A stretch of DNA of 6,007 nt, from the NCBI GenBank assembly GCA_013140465.1, contig JABFST010000173.1, positions 1 through 6,007 of the forward strand, read 5' to 3'. The notes under the pieces are model-generated. The model worked only from the letters and a program-made list of their open reading frames with translations, did not search any database and was not told the DNA's origin. Positions within the stretch are counted from its first letter, which is position 1, and every line of letters starts with the position of its first letter. The DNA comes from Methylococcaceae bacterium (GTDB lineage: Bacteria > Pseudomonadota > Gammaproteobacteria > Methylococcales > Methylomonadaceae). Of the stretch, positions 5,980-6,007 are shown in pieces. The position numbers were made by a program, and so were the translations under genes.

Positions 5980-6007
5980 CCGAAAAGCGGCGGGGGAAGA
6001 TAAGAGG

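Larger units (their letters stand above)
5797..6004 (-). repeat. Direct repeat copy B: glnE 5' end plus promoter (truncated side)
   Basis: This is the partner of 1604-1813, in the same orientation, with a coordinate offset of 4193 in the coding part and 4191 upstream of the 2-bp indel. Together the two copies bracket the rmuC remnant, the two-gene operon and the non-coding interval. The final three bases of the window already differ from copy A, but too little sequence remains to be sure the repeat ends here. Confidence 0.92.

Noticed and set aside
1604..6004. An insertion sequence or composite transposon explaining the duplicated ends
   Set aside because: No transposase, integrase or terminal inverted repeats are seen; the repeats are glnE coding and promoter sequence rather than an IS.

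Overview
The window looks like chromosomal DNA of a gammaproteobacterium. The evidence is a typical glnE (glutamine synthetase adenylyltransferase) and a recognisable rmuC remnant, both GC-rich. The genus cannot be fixed from this sequence. Every supportable gene lies on the minus strand, so transcription runs from high to low coordinates.

Layout in transcription order: (1) 6004-5797, a truncated second copy of the glnE 5' end with its promoter and ribosome binding site; (2) 5802-5302, the 3' third of rmuC, joined directly to the glnE fragment and carrying an in-frame TGA at a conserved Trp codon; (3) 5210-4779, a small HEPN-like protein; (4) 4782-2068, a 904-residue protein with two P-loop NTPase domains, overlapping the previous gene by ATGA; (5) about 300 bp without a gene, opening with a hairpin; (6) 1758-1, glnE, intact as far as visible and running off the window before its C-terminal domain.

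The main result is architectural. About 210 bp spanning the glnE promoter and its first 52 codons occurs twice as a direct repeat (1604-1813 and 5797-6004), about 95% identical. Between the copies lies a roughly 4-kb segment with a two-gene, AT-richer operon (HEPN-like protein plus KGGVGR-type ParA/MinD-like ATPase fused to a second P-loop ATPase). This resembles an accessory island placed at the start of glnE so that one side keeps a working glnE while the other keeps a truncated copy. The rmuC fragment is a decayed passenger.

The two-gene operon is the candidate biological system. A small helical partner translationally coupled to a large multi-NTPase protein, inside an accessory segment, is a layout typical of bacterial conflict or antiphage modules. 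No named system could be assigned, and the defence role is inference.
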